A stretch of DNA of 64,000 nucleotides from Amborella trichopoda (Eukaryota > Streptophyta > Magnoliopsida > Amborellales > Amborellaceae). Under the pieces are notes generated by a model that worked only from the letters and a program-made list of their open reading frames with translations, did no database searches and had not been told where the DNA came from. A program made the translations under genes and the position numbers. Position 1 is the first letter of the stretch, and each line of letters begins with the position of its first letter. The DNA is taken from assembly GCF_000471905.2 (NCBI RefSeq), contig NW_006499973.1, positions 5,303,006-5,367,005 on the forward strand, written 5' to 3'. Positions 10,966 to 22,341 of this stretch are shown one piece after another.

Positions 10966-11319
10966 ATGTAGGTGACGCTTCATGAGGAATAGGTCTATGG
11001 ATGGCAATCCAACTCCTTGTGGATAAAATGGTTGAGGCCATACACAAGAGAGGGCTCAGATGGAGATGGTGGCCTACCGAAGGTTGGCAAACAGACTTCA
11101 CTGGGGATTAGGGGGGCAAGTGTGACTCCCTTGGGATGAAGGGCAGTGCCATGCTCATAACTCCAATAGGGATGGCAGGCCGGGGCACAGATGTAATTCC
11201 ACTGGGGATAGTAGTAGAACACACATGACTGTAGCTAGGCTTAGACACGTGTGACGCTAGCGTCGGCAACAGTCACACGTGAGGCACCAACTTGAAAGGA
11301 ACGACACTAAGTGACCATC

Positions 11320-11480
11320 ACCGACAGTGTTGTTCACACGCGGCGTTGGTCAGTGACTTTCACACATGGCGTTAGTCACAGGTGGCATTGGTCAGTGACT
11401 GTCACAGGCGGCATTGGTCACGCACGGCGTTGGTTAGTGGCTTCCATACACGGCGTTAGTCACAGATGGCATTGGTCTGC
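11320..11480. repeat. Short GGCGTTGGTCAGTGAC-type repeats
   Basis: About six degenerate copies of a 20-30 bp unit (CACACGGCGTTGGTCAGTGA / CACAGGTGGCATTGGTCA) stand in tandem in the Tat-A 3' region. No coding signal is seen. Confidence 0.7.
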
Positions 11481-12059
11481 ATTCGGGCCTTGGGGCTGAG
11501 CCTAGCCAGGTCCTAGTCCATTACCAATTGATGTTTGGTGTTTAACAAGTGACGGTGACTTGTGTTCGGGCTTCAGGCTTGAGACTGACCCAATCTGGCC
11601 CATCGTCGTTTAGCCTTCGGGGACCTAACTGGTGTTCCCGATTTGTTCGGGGTACTTCAGGGAAGTAGCATAAAATCCCTTTTCACCATTTTACCGAAGG
11701 TACAACATTTAAGGTTTAACAGTGAGAGACGGAACTTCTAGGTGAGGATTCTAGCAAGAATGCAAGGCTTAAAGGCAGTCGCTAGAAGTCCGGTGAGCAG
11801 CGATAGATTCCGGTAGAACGCTTACAAAGTTGCAGTGGTCAGGCGAAGAAAACAAGGGGTTTGTCAAGGTCTTTTGGGATTCCGATAGTGGTTCTAGGAT
11901 ATCGGAGCAAAGAAAACTGTGACTGATGGTGTAACAGAGGCTTACCACAGGCTTTTGGCAGTTTTTCAGGTGTTGTGGAGGAAAGGGAAAGGTCTGTCAA
12001 TAGGTTTTCGGTGAGTGGAGGGATTTCCCAGTGAGAAATAGAGAGGTCGCAGGGCAGCG

Positions 12060-12430
12060 AATAGTCACAGGAGCTATACACAGCTAGCGTTAGCCCTTGA
12101 GAAACGCAGCCGGTGCTGAGCCTACACAGCCAACGTTAGCCCTCGAGAACACAGTCGGCGCTGGGCCTTGACAAACACAGCTGACAGTATCCTTGACGAA
12201 CACAATCAGTGTTAGGCCTTGACAAATGCAGCTGGTGCTAGCCTTAATGAACACAGCCGGCATTAGCTTTTGTGAACACAGCCGACACTTGGCCTTGACA
12301 AACACAGTCGGTGCTAGCCTTTGAAAACACAGTCGGCACTGAGCTTTGACAAACACAGTCGGCGCTAGCGTATGACAAACATAGCCGATGCTGGGTTTTA
12401 ATCAACACAAGTGGCGTTAGTCACACACGG
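12060..12430. repeat. Tandem array of about 30-bp units (Tat-A 3' region)
   Basis: About eleven units of the type TTGACAAACACAGTCGGCGC plus TAGCC. The core GTCGGCGCTAG resembles the GCGCCGGTTG words repeated in the Tat-B 3' region (26460-26660, 27500-27850). The minus-strand reading frame with repeated CRLCFQ-like segments is a product of the repeat, not a gene. Confidence 0.8.
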
Positions 12431-12589
12431 CGCTAGTCAGTGCCTTCCACGCTAGGCGATAATCAGTGCCTTAGTGATTACGGAAGTGAGTCCTTGAACT
12501 TAGTCTGATGGTTGAGTCTTCTTATAAAACTCCTAAAGTAAAGAATCTTCTAAGGGGAGGAGCGCTTGGCACCAATGAATTTACTAGGG

Positions 12590-14851
12590 AGAGTCTGGCT
12601 AAGGGTGAACCCATTTGGTTGACAAAACCAATATGAAACTGGAGTGGCCCCTTAATGTCTCACCTACCCAGCTCGTTTTGAGGTCCGGGAAGGCAATGAT
12701 GAGAATGTCAGTATTGAAGAAGGGGTGGTCAGCCTTCATTGCATGCATAGGAATGTGGCTTCTGAAGAGAACTTGCCCACATTGGGGAAGAGTATGGTGA
12801 AGACAAAGGGGTTGATATGGTCTTCTACTAGTCTTCAGGTGTAAGGAGAGCACCAGTATTTGAAGGGGTACTCTTCTTGGACCATCAAGGTGCTAGGATT
12901 GTACAGAGGTATTCTTGAGCGTGCCTCTCTATTAGCAGCCGTGTAGTGTTCAAGCACCTATTACGACCGATGCTCGGATACCATCAAAGTATTACTAGCG
13001 ACATTGAGTCATGCTAGCAATACATGGCTCCTCGGTCATGGTAAAGCAGGGATCTCCTTGCTAGATCTTCACTTCAACGGTGAGCTTCTGCTTATAGGCG
13101 CGATGCGATGTATGACGAGTTTGTGCCTCAGAACTCAATAATTTTTTGTGGTGTCCACCTTGGGGAAGAGGAGCCACCTGCTGGTCTTCAAGAGATTTTT
13201 GAGTTTTATCAGCTGCTTTACTCCAAATCTAGCTATGGTCATGTGACCTTTGCTGAATGGATGAAATTCTTTTGCGGGGATTACCCCGAGGAAGTTGGTC
13301 CAGTTATTCAAGAAAAAAGGGAAAGCAACTGCGAAGGGGATGCCTCCAATCTATCAGTCCTAGACCAGTGATAATTGCCTCATTTTAGCGGCCTCTTTGG
13401 CTTTATTCTTGTGCAAGTTTGTTCTCCCTAGGGGAGCCGATACAATCCATCCAAGCATGCTCTATGTGGCTTGGGACATGGCAAGGGGACGCCAGTATGC
13501 TCTTACACTACCAGTCCTATGCAGCATCTATCATGGACTGGGAACCATCTCGAGGGGGAAGGCCTACAAAGGCAAGGAAGGGGGCAATGGCCTTATTGGA
13601 GGCGAAGCTTTCCCTGGGGACTTCAAGATGTCATTTCCCATTCATTATGTGAACAGGTGACTAGGAGCCTATTTCCCCACCACTTATGTCAGAAATCTAG
13701 GCATGGGGGAGAAGATGTGCCCCTTCTTAATGAGCCCGGGGGATGCTCATAACTTGTTTGGGAATGAAACTTCCAGCATGCGTTGAGTCCCATTTTCGGT
13801 CAGTGGCCATACGGATCAGGCTTTTATCGATGAGATGGGTAAAGATCTGGATGGTGCTCCTATTACCATCAAGGAGCTCATGTTCATCTTGAGCATTAGA
13901 GGGGGAGTTTTGCCCCCTATAGAGCCCAGCTCGAAGGGTACTTCCCCCATCGTTTCGCTCGTCAGCACGGGTTGGATCAAGGCTGCTCCTTCTTTGTATT
14001 CTTCGAGAAGTGTCACGGCAGAGTGAACACAAGGAAGAAGGAAGAGCTAGGGACTCTTCAAGAATCGTGGCGGCTAGAGCAGATTTGCATCGCATGGTCC
14101 ACATGTTTGGAGATGCTAGAGGTTAACCAATATGTGGTACTGCACTTTAGTAGAAACGTCTAGGCGACCGAAGCCTATGCACACTGATGGAGGATTACCA
14201 GCTAAGGATACTGGGAAGCTGTTCACCCTCAAAACGGGGAGAATTACAGCTGGCGCCAAGATACTAAAGAAAGGAAGATCATCAACACTCCCCCTCTTGG
14301 CGAGGTCTTTGACTTGGACTACCCCTGAAACTGGCAAGCTCTTGAGATACCCTGAGAGATAGCAGTAGATGACTCTTCACCACAGCATCTTGCCATGCAG
14401 AAGAAGACGGGGAGGCTTTTTGACAACCTCACCTCTATATTTTAATGGAGGGATGGTTGAAAGGTCTTTAGTCATGAAGGGCGCCCAATTCAAGACTTCA
14501 ACGCACTGATAAAGAGCTGCCCACACAGTGCTTTGCAAGGTGTTCTGAGACGACTGCTCATTCCCCGGCAAGAGGAAAGAAAAGGAAGGGTGCTGCCCCT
14601 ACCGACACTCAAGCACCACCTCGGGTTGTCTGACCTGGTCCAAAATGCAGGAGTGTGAAACTTCCAATCATTCTAGAATCAGCAGATAGCTCGTCACCTT
14701 CTGCCTCCTCAGATTCATTAGCTGCTCCTTCCGAGTCACTCTCTGCCCTTTCTCCATCATCTTCAACTTCTCCTGAGTTGTTTTCTACCTCTTCAGAGAC
14801 TGAGGTAGATGAATCTTTCCCCATCATCATTTCTTCTGATACAGAGGGGAC
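12590..14851 (+). pseudogene. Plant mobile domain (PMD, aminotransferase-like) protein, N-terminal and middle part; antisense frame in Tat-A
   Basis: Assembled from shifting plus-strand frames, this shows the order expected of a PMD protein: YLKGYSSWTIKVLG and a C/S-x-YYDR block (12855-12975), NTWLLGHGKAGISLLDLHF (13020-13080), YDEFVPQNSIIF (13110-13145), a long segment with LPRGADTIHPSMLY and ALTLPVLCSIYHGL (13420-13540), then a WLGAYFPTTY-like block (13660-13690). A Ser/acid-rich tail (14655-14851) follows. Stops and frameshifts break it. It is cut at 14851 by Tat-B, and the frame resumes exactly at 34218. PMD frames are known in plant nuclear proteins of the MAIN/MAIL type and in plant transposable elements. 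Function here is not known; it is now dead. Confidence 0.72.
14847..14851. repeat. Target site duplication GGGAC, left copy (Tat-B)
   Basis: GGGAC directly precedes the Tat-B 5' LTR. TGGAC follows the 3' LTR at 34213-34217. Four of five bases agree, and removing Tat-B plus one copy keeps the interrupted reading frame in phase. Confidence 0.75.
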
Positions 14852-16148
14852 TGTTTGAACGTATTTGTCATCACCTTAGTCCCTAGTAGGAAGCAGGTCA
14901 ATAAAGCCTATGAAACAATGGAAAATTCCCGAATGTCTCATAATGGCCCCAGAATTGCTCAAGATTATTATTAGCACTTCAAAAGACCACCTGCCAAGTT
15001 TCGTCACGATCAAACATGTCTAAGGCAGTAAACACAAAGAAACAGTTTTCGAAAAGGTGGCCTCTTGTGCCCGAAAACGGGCCCCACAACAAGAGCTACA
15101 TTTTCAGTGTCTCAAATAACTATGGGGACTACTACCATTGGATCCGGTATGGGTCAAGTTTTGTCTTGATCAGACAATCCAGAACAAAGATATGAGCAAA
15201 CATTGAAAAAGAGAGGTCACACACTATTCCCGTATGGCCTCACTACACTAAAACACCATTAAAGGTGGCTATTTTTACAGTCACGGGAAGTCACTTTCGG
15301 GGCTCGTAACTCACTCATTCCAAATCAGATCGCTCCCAAATTTGGTAAGCGTATTCATCTCATAAAGACGAACAACTAGATATGTGGCATGTCCCGAGAC
15401 GATATCCGAGCAAGGAGAAAAGGTCGAGAGAATTTGCTGATCCGTGAAGAAATTGTAGAAAATTCAATAGTGACATGCCTTGCTCGATGAACCAAATCAC
15501 GATACCTGCACAACGGATCGACGTAAGACCAATTCCATTGTGTGCGTAAGGTTCAGGGCTACCATTGGACCGAACCTCGCACGTAACAGATGGTCAAATT
15601 TCATGCACGAAGCTGATGAATGTACTAAAATTTCGTCCGCTGGATTCTAAAGTTCGACCAAAACTCAAAAGTTGTGAAATCTTTGTTCGGGTTCCAAATC
15701 GTGTTTCGATTGTTGCCACGCGATCGTTGATCATTTTTTATTACATGCTTATTACGCTGTGACGAAGAAATCACATAAAAACATTAAGGAAAGACCGCAC
15801 TATCGATCTGAAGTTTTCAAGAATCAAACAAATTTCAAGTCTTGTGAAGATGACTCAAAAACATGATTCATGGCTTGAAGTTAGTATCAAAACAATCGCC
15901 ATGTCGAGCCCTACAAGAAAACAACAATATTTCGATCAAACGGGCATCGGAACAACCTCGGGTCAGCCACGAAAGATCACAAAGGTTCTCGGGCAGCCAT
16001 AGGGACTGTTTTGGAATTCACACATTGTTAGACAGGGGCAAAACATTCTTTTTGCACCCATTTTTAGAATTTCTTTTAATTCAATTGAATCTTAATTTTC
16101 AAAAATTAGATTTAATTATGATCAATTCACCCATTTTTTGGCACAACT

Positions 16149-16157
16149 CTATATAAA
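16149..16157 (+). promoter_or_regulatory. LTR TATA box (Tat-B 5' LTR)
   Basis: CTATATAAA lies in GGCACAACTCTATATAAA, a block identical in the 3' LTR (32628-32636). A CAATAAAA run about 75 bp downstream (near 16235) is a possible polyadenylation signal. Confidence 0.7.
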
Positions 16158-16379
16158 CAGACACTGCTTCATTGCAAAAAGACAACATGCAAACCCCCCA
16201 CCACCTCTCTGTCTTGAGTGGATTCTTTGAAGATTCAATAAAAATTTCAATTTGTTGCTTGAGACTATGAGTACGTCTTGGAAAGAGAGAGGAGAGAGAA
16301 GAAAATGGTCGGGACCCTTCCGACAGGTAACTTTCTCTCTCCTCCCCTCTCTATTTCTCTCTTTATCTCTTCTCTCTTC

Positions 16380-16960
16380 TCTTTCTCTCTCTTTCTCTCT
16401 CTTCTTCTGTCAACTGGTGAGACCTAGCACCGGTTGGTCTCCTCTCTTTTCGTTTATCAGTTGGTGAGACCTACTGAGTCTTGGTCTCCTCTCTCTTCAT
16501 CTACTAGTCGGCAAGACCTAGCGTTGATTGGCTTTCTCTCTTCTTCTGTCAACTGGCGAGACCTAACACCGGTTGGTCCCCTCTCTCTTCGTCTATCAGT
16601 TGGAGAGACCTAGCGCCGATTGGTCCCCTCTCTCTTCGTCTATCAGTCGTCGAGACTTAGCACCGGTTGGTCTCTTCTCTCTTCTTCTACCAGTCAATGA
16701 GACCTAACACCGGTTGGTCTCTTATCTCTCCTTCTACTAGTCGGTGAGACCTAGCACTGGTTGGTCTCCTCTCTCTTCTTCTATCAGTCGCCAAGGCCTA
16801 GAGCCAACTGGTTTTCCCTCTTTTCTTTTATCAGTTGCGAGACCAAGCAACAGTCGACTCCCTTCTTCTCTTCTCATCTGACACAGTCGGTGAAGCTTAA
16901 CATCAACTACTTCCTCTCTCTCCTATCTCTTGAAATAGTCGATGATGTCTAGCATCGACT
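16380..16960 (+). repeat. Tandem array of about 50-bp GAGACC...GGTCTC hairpin units (Tat-B 5' LTR)
   Basis: About ten units join CTCTCTTCTTCTATCAGTCG spacers to GAGACC-TAGCACCGGTT-GGTCTC. The outer six bases pair perfectly, and the loop contains the palindrome ACCGGT. It takes the place of the CATGGACGG array of the Tat-A LTRs, downstream of TATA in the transcribed part. Confidence 0.85.
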
Positions 16961-17983
16961 GCATCTCCTCTTCCTTCTTCTCTCTCCTTCCGTCTATCCC
17001 CTTCCTCTCCTTAACCATTCCTCTGCTGCTCTCTCATTCGACAAAGGGGGATTGAGGTTAGCATCTTATGGCAGTTCTTTCGTCTAGCCGTATGTTGTTG
17101 TGCCAGGTTCACTTGACCCGCTTTACTGCCACGATAGACCGACCATCTTGCCTAGCTAATCGATATTGGCAATAATGTCTAGCAAGTATCCCGTGAACCG
17201 GTCTAAGTTACTTAGCCTATTTTGCCACCACGCTACGTCAATTATCCACCCGTCTAGTCCTTGCCTTGACCTTCTTGCTCGGTTGAATTCTTCTCTTGCC
17301 CCCGTCTTTCTTTCTTCTTCTTGAATGCGCATGCTTGTGTACGCTCATCAAAGAGGAAAAGGGTGAGGTCTGACCCACTTGTCCCATAACCTTTGCCAAA
17401 TATGTAGAAAGCAAAAAATAAGAAGAATACGAGTGTAATAATTCTAAAATTCCAAAAAAAAAAAAGGGGAAAACTTTTAATAAGTGATGGTTCGTATGAG
17501 CATGATGGTCCTTAGGGACCATCACTACATTCAAAATCTTTCGGTTGAGTTTCTTTTGTTTGCCCCTGCCTTGCCACGTCCAGTGGACGTGGGCTTTAAG
17601 CATATAAGGGGTAATATAACGATTACACCTCGTGTATGAGGTGTAACTTAATAAAATATTATAATAAGGTGTCGTAAGAGTTTAAATACGAGAGGCGAGG
17701 ACTCCCACCCTAGAAAACTTCTGAGATCTTTCTCTCTCTGGTCGAAACACAGTGAGCTCCTCCCCCTAGCCGAATTTTTTTCGGAAGCTCCCTCTCAAAT
17801 ATTTTAGGTAAGTGACTTCATTATCTTGAAAAATAATCCTTTTTTTAAAAAAATGAAATGAAATAGTTATTTCTGCTTATTATCATGAATTTTAGGCGTG
17901 ATAAATTTTATGCGCAAGTGACCTCATTATTTTGAAAAATAATCTTTTTAATAAAATTATAATATTAGAAATTTTAAATACTG

Positions 17984-18055
17984 NNNNNNNNNNNNNNNNN
18001 NNNNNNNNNNNNNNNNNNNNNNNNNNNNNNNNNNNNNNNNNNNNNNNNNNNNNNN
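17984..18055. other. Assembly gap (72 N)
   Basis: Unsequenced bases inside solo LTR 1, directly before the 32-bp tandem array, so the array may be longer than shown. Confidence 1.
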
Positions 18056-18059
18056 TTAA

Positions 18060-18262
18060 GTATGTAAGTGGACTCATTCTGTTCACCGGTGAGGTTTAAG
18101 TGGACCTATCAGGGACGTCAGTAGGAATTAAGTGGACTCATCCGGTACGTCGGTGAGGTATAAGTGGACCTGTAGGGATTAAGTGGACCTATGTGGAACA
18201 TCGATAGGGATTAAGTGGACCCATCAGGACGCTGATGGGGTATATAGGTGACCTACTTGGGA
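18060..18262 (+). repeat. 32-bp tandem array in solo LTR 1
   Basis: Copies of TAAGTGGACTCATCCGGTAC plus GTCGGTGAGGTA start at 18066, 18098, 18130, 18162, 18181 (a shortened unit) and 18213, a period of 32 bp. It begins at the edge of the gap. Confidence 0.85.
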
Positions 18263-18969
18263 TGCCAGTAGGGTAATTTTGTGGAATCTTTTGAATTATG
18301 CACTGCCGTTAAAATGTTATATGCATTTCAATCATTGGATTATGTTTAATTGTGCATTTCTGAAAGTGAAATTGTTATCTATAAATTCTTGTGCTCGCAT
18401 TATTTTTAATTGACCTCCATTTTGAAAGTTTGTTTATATCTTTCATCAATGATTATTTTTAGGATTATGATGATCACTTACTGAGTAGCTAAACTCATCA
18501 AACTATGGTAAATATTTCTCAAGATAACTGCGGTTTCATTTTGAGTGCTCGCCAGGATCAACTTTGGAAGATATTGTAGTTGTGCCTAAGCTTTCTTTTG
18601 TTACTTTGTAAGAATTCGCCACTGTAAATTTGTCCTATCAAGAGATGTATATATGTTTTGACTGTCACATCTCAGGAATAACAGTATTGTAAATTCTTGG
18701 GGTGTGACAACGAGCCAAGGGAAGCGATTCTGGTCCAGTTTCATTACTAGAGGGCTTTCTTCGTGATCTAAGAGGGCTCCTAGGTGAGTTAGCCCGAGTA
18801 AGTCCCGAATCCACCTTTTAAAATTCCTCTCTCGTCGGTTGATAACACCTGCCCTTGTTTTTGAATGAGTTTCCCGAGCGAGCGATCTCACAAACGTCCC
18901 AGGTTTTCCCCCAAACGAGCCGCCCAATCCCCCAAGGATCTAGAGGGCGAGATCGAGGCACCTAACCAG

Positions 18970-18990
18970 CTTGACGAATCCACCGGGGAC
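18970..18990 (+). other. Primer binding site, tRNA-Arg-like (Tat-B)
   Basis: Two to three bases after the LTR end stands TTGACGAATCCACCGGGGAC. It matches TTGGCGACTCCGCTGGGGAC, the Arg-type primer site I recall for Ogre elements, at 16 of 20 positions. The Tat-A site at the same spot (52346-52365) keeps other positions of the same word, so the two decayed independently. Confidence 0.65.
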
Positions 18991-20170
18991 TTACTATGCC
19001 TTAGTCAGATCGTTCTTGTTTGGCAAGTTTCTCCTTTATCTGCTTTCATCATCTTTCCACATTCACTTATGGCTGCTGGGTTCTATAACCCATTCATTCG
19101 GATCAGGGATTTTCTTATCCCCTTATTCGAGAGTGTCCCTAGGGAACAAGGACCTTTGACTTCGTTCCCAACCATCCTCTTGAGCAAAGACCCCTTGTTT
19201 AGCTCCCAGGTCTTAACCTGGACCTGTGTGAGGAGGGACTTGAAGGTCCTTCACTCCCCATATCTTCGCTCTGGTGGAAATTCCACCAAGGCGCCTTGCA
19301 TGAGCGACATTTATGTTGCCCCACACAGCATGCACGCAGCCACCGACGAGTCACTTATCGGTCATGTTTCTGAGGTACGCCGGAAGGCTGCCCAGTCTCT
19401 TTCTACAAAAGACAAGTGAGTTGCCATTGCTTTTGTGGGTAACGATAAGGCTATCCCCACATTACTACATCAGAGGTCTTTATCCCTAGAGGCTCAACAC
19501 AGAGAGGTGGAAACCTCGTGGTCTCCACCCCTGACACACACCACAAGACTCGTGGGTCACCCACTCGAGTCGCCCTATGGGGACACCCCTTTTGTTACCT
19601 CAAGTCCTTGTCCAGAATCGAACCTTCCAAGGCTAGACCTCACTACCCATCACATGCCACTCATGTGCATCTCACTACTCGAGTACACAAGAGACGACCT
19701 CGATGTCGTCTTCATATGCACACACAAGCACACCCTGTAAGGGGCATGTCTGCACCTGTTCTCTTACAGACACCTGTTGGTAGTTCTCGGCCTCTTAAGG
19801 CCAGCTCACCTGCACGAGCCCGGGTGGACCCCCAGGTCCCTCAAGATCCTTCTTCAAGGGGTGCACACGCGTCGCCATCTCAAGCCTTCCCTCGTTCCCG
19901 ACTCGAGCCTCCTCATGAGTCAACCCTACTCCCGCTCGCTCCTTCTTCATCGAGCAAGAACCTTCACTCTTGGTACTCGAAGGTTTTCCCCAAGAGTACC
20001 ATCCTGAACCAGCCTCAACACTTTGGTCATGTCTTTGGAGCTCATAAGAGAGCTCAAGGCATGGACCTCACAGAAGATCGAGTCCTTCATTTCCCTCGGC
20101 CCAAGATGACATCAGTTCCTGACCCTCATCCTTTGCCATGTGACAGCTCACTCTTGTGCAAGAAGATTTG
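18991..20170 (+). pseudogene. Tat-B ORF1, upstream of gag (unknown function)
   Basis: Read in one frame up to 19419 and then with frame changes, this segment codes for NPFIRIRDFLIPLF, LLSKD, SSQVLTWTCVRRDLKV, APHSMHAATDESL and RKAAQSLSTKDK. A Pro/Ser-rich part follows to about 20170. The same motifs recur in Tat-A at 51862-52293, with differences scattered as expected for a protein once under selection. A plus-strand frame can be opened from 18865, but that start lies inside the LTR. Ogre elements carry an ORF1 of unknown function at this place. I recognise no domain. Confidence 0.65.
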
Positions 20171-20529
20171 AGCAACCGTGACCTATATCGCAATTTTAGC
20201 AAGAGGTTCATCAAACCCTCAAGGCTAAGCGCGATAGAGGCCTGCAAATTTTGACTAGGGAGGTGACGAAGGCAGTTAAAGCACCCGATTGTGACGACCC
20301 TCTTCAGCTAAATCCCTTCTACCCCCATCAGACGATGAAGCCTGAAGAAGATATCTATTAGCCCTGTGTTGTGGTTACTGTTGCAGAAGAAGACCCAGCC
20401 ACTCAACAACCACGGTCCCAAGACCATCATGAACTGGCTCCCTAGCCACGGTCCCGAGACGGTCGAGAATCGGGTCAAACGCTATATGCATACAAAAGTC
20501 GAGTTTAGTTAGGGCATGTTGACCCCTTA

Positions 20530-22341
20530 TTGACTGACCTACCACGTACGACTTGTCAAACTCGCAAGCCTTCAGCTGCCACTAACATTGACCTCCTTAG
20601 AGAAACAGTCAGCGTAATGGTTGTAAGCGAGCCTGGTGATGTGCAAGAAGATCGCATAAAGAAGTTTGAGGATATGGTGCGTGCAATGATGGAGAAGATA
20701 GACCGTATTGACACTGCACTCCAGTCGGCTAACGATGAGGTCAATTCCCATCACTCTGATGGTAAACCTCCATGGCAGCCTCCTTCATCTACCTCACAGG
20801 ACAATTCTATCCCTCATCTGATCTCTCGGTCTGATGTTGACGCTATGGTCACGCATAGCCTAAAGAACATGAAAATTCCAAGTATACTAGGGGCAACGCC
20901 TTATCAAAGACCATACCCCTCTTATATTGATCAAGTCTCGTTCCCCTCAGACTATAAGAAAGGGAAGTTTCCTCTATTCAGTGGAACCACCTCCCTAAAC
21001 CAGCATATCGCCCACTTCCAAGCAGCATGTCGAGAAATGGTAGCTAACGGGAGACTTCATCTCCGCCAGTTCGTCGAGACCCTTGATGGATCAGCATTTC
21101 AATGGTATGCCTGACTTCCACCAAACTCGGTGCATACATGGGAGGAGATGGAGAAACAGTTCTATCAACACTTCTATGAGGTCCAAAGAGAGATTCCAAC
21201 CATCGAGCTTCTCACCCTGACTCAAGACCCCGATGAGCCTATAGATCAGTTCATATCAAGATGGAGAAACTTGGCTTCCCTCCATCCTAATCCTATGCTT
21301 GAGAAGGAAGCAATCCAAACTTACGTGCGGAATATGCGACCTGAGATTGCTCTACATGTCGAGGCCTTCAATCTGACCTTGGTGTCAGATTTGATCTCCA
21401 AATCAGTCGGCATATAAATTTTGTCATGCCATCATGGTGCGACACGTCAACCATCTACAAGTTCAGCAAATAACCGGGGCAATGGTAGCTCTCACAATAA
21501 CACACAGGGCAACCAATAAAAAGGGGTGATCAGTGCAGCTGTCATGGTCACTGATTCAAAGAAGGCTTCCCCCCAAACCTTGGACCTCTCTAAAGGGATA
21601 ACCGCTGCAACTGTAACACCCCAGGCTAGCAAGCAATAACCATCGTACAATAGGGTACCTCCACCAGCCAACTTTGATAAGAAGGATTATCTCTCCAGGC
21701 ATAGGAATAACATCTATCCCTTCGAGAAGGAATGGGTCCCTGCGTTGTTCCAGTTATTATTGGAGCAAAAAATGATCCAGCTTCCAGAAATCAAGTTCCT
21801 CAAGCAATCTGGCCTCAATGATCAGGTGAATTATTGTGCTTAACATCAGAGGATTAATCATCCTATGGATGATTGCTACACACTGAAGGACATCATTGAG
21901 GCCCTAATTCAGAAGGGTCAGATAAAGATCGAAGACCTAAAGAAGGCCTTCGGGGCAGCTGAGGCCTGCTATGTTGTAACCATCCAAGAGGAGGATGAAG
22001 TGCCTAGAATTCTCTACACCTTCTTCATTATAATGCTTCAGGAAAGCATAATCACACAAAAGCAGGCAAGGCAACCCCATCGCCTTGTTAAGGGGATTCA
22101 AGATCGTTGGTGTCCATACCATCAGATAAGAGGTCATTACTTATCAAAATGCACAACATTCCTTGACATATTCGTAAAGAAGATGCGAGAATATCAAGAA
22201 TTCTACAATCTTCCCATAAGTGATCCTCAAATCATTCCCTCGTTGGGGCAAGAAGATCTCACAAGGCAGGACCTTCCCATCAATGACTCGGACCCTGCGA
22301 AACCCTTAACTTCCCAACCATGGATGATCTACTATGGCTGA
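20530..22341 (+). pseudogene. Tat-B gag with zinc-finger-like region
   Basis: One frame runs through the region. The N-terminal part (20530-21114) has a short heptad stretch (IKKFEDMVRAMMEKIDRID) and the motif FPSDYKKGKFPLFSG. A TGA at 21112-21114 interrupts the gag core, which continues as VHTWEEMEKQFYQHF, DEPIDQFISRWRNLA and KEAIQTYVRNMRPE (to 21417), typical of the Retrotrans_gag family. After more stops, 21865-22341 carries CPYHQIRGHYLSKC, a C-x2-H-x3-GH-x4-C finger of the kind seen in Tat gags. Tat-A has a matching gag at 38550-40650. RT starts 210 bp further on in another frame. Confidence 0.85.

Larger units (their letters stand above)
8873..12590 (-). other. Tat-A 3' region (non-coding, repeat-filled)
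   Basis: This 3.7 kb stretch between the PMD frame and the 3' LTR has no supported coding sequence. Parts are homologous, in opposite orientation, to the Tat-B 3' region: 9660-10060 matches 29270-29640, and the GGTC/GACC array at 10370-10965 matches 28270-28860. It also holds arrays at 11320-11480 and 12060-12430. Long repeat-bearing 3' regions are known for Tat/Ogre elements. The segment 9000-9650 matches nothing else I can see in the window. Confidence 0.75.
17434..18709 (+). mobile_element. Solo LTR 1 inside the Tat-B 5' LTR
   Basis: The 1276-bp block starts TGTAATAATTCT and ends GGGGTGTGACA. It is flanked by ACGAG at 17429-17433 and 18710-18714. The sister LTR (around 33945-33955) has an uninterrupted AATACGAGCCAAGGG at the same place, which proves an insertion. 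No internal domains are present, so it is a solo LTR left by recombination. The ends resemble Ty3/gypsy chromovirus LTRs, but it is not similar to the Tekay-1/2 LTRs. A 72-base assembly gap and a 32-bp tandem array lie inside. Confidence 0.92.
14852..18968 (+). repeat. Tat-B 5' LTR (2.8 kb plus a 1.3 kb solo-LTR insertion)
   Basis: It runs from TGTTTGAACG to AGGCACCTAACCA and aligns with the 3' LTR at 31314-34212. U3 is about 1.3 kb, the TATA box is at 16149-16157, and a CT-rich hairpin array follows (16380-16960). The alignment to the 3' LTR is broken only by the block 17434-18709 with an ACGAG duplication. About 265 bp before the LTR end (18710-18968) are conserved in all four Tat LTRs of the window. 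Confidence 0.9.

Noticed and set aside
12090-12356. Cys-rich minus-strand frame resembling a small secreted or metal-binding protein
   Set aside because: The Cys pattern follows the 30-bp repeat period of the Tat-A 3' region.
17434-18709. An insertion in the Tat-B LTR as a complete small transposon
   Set aside because: No inverted ends and no coding region; TG..CA ends with a 5-bp duplication fit a solo LTR.
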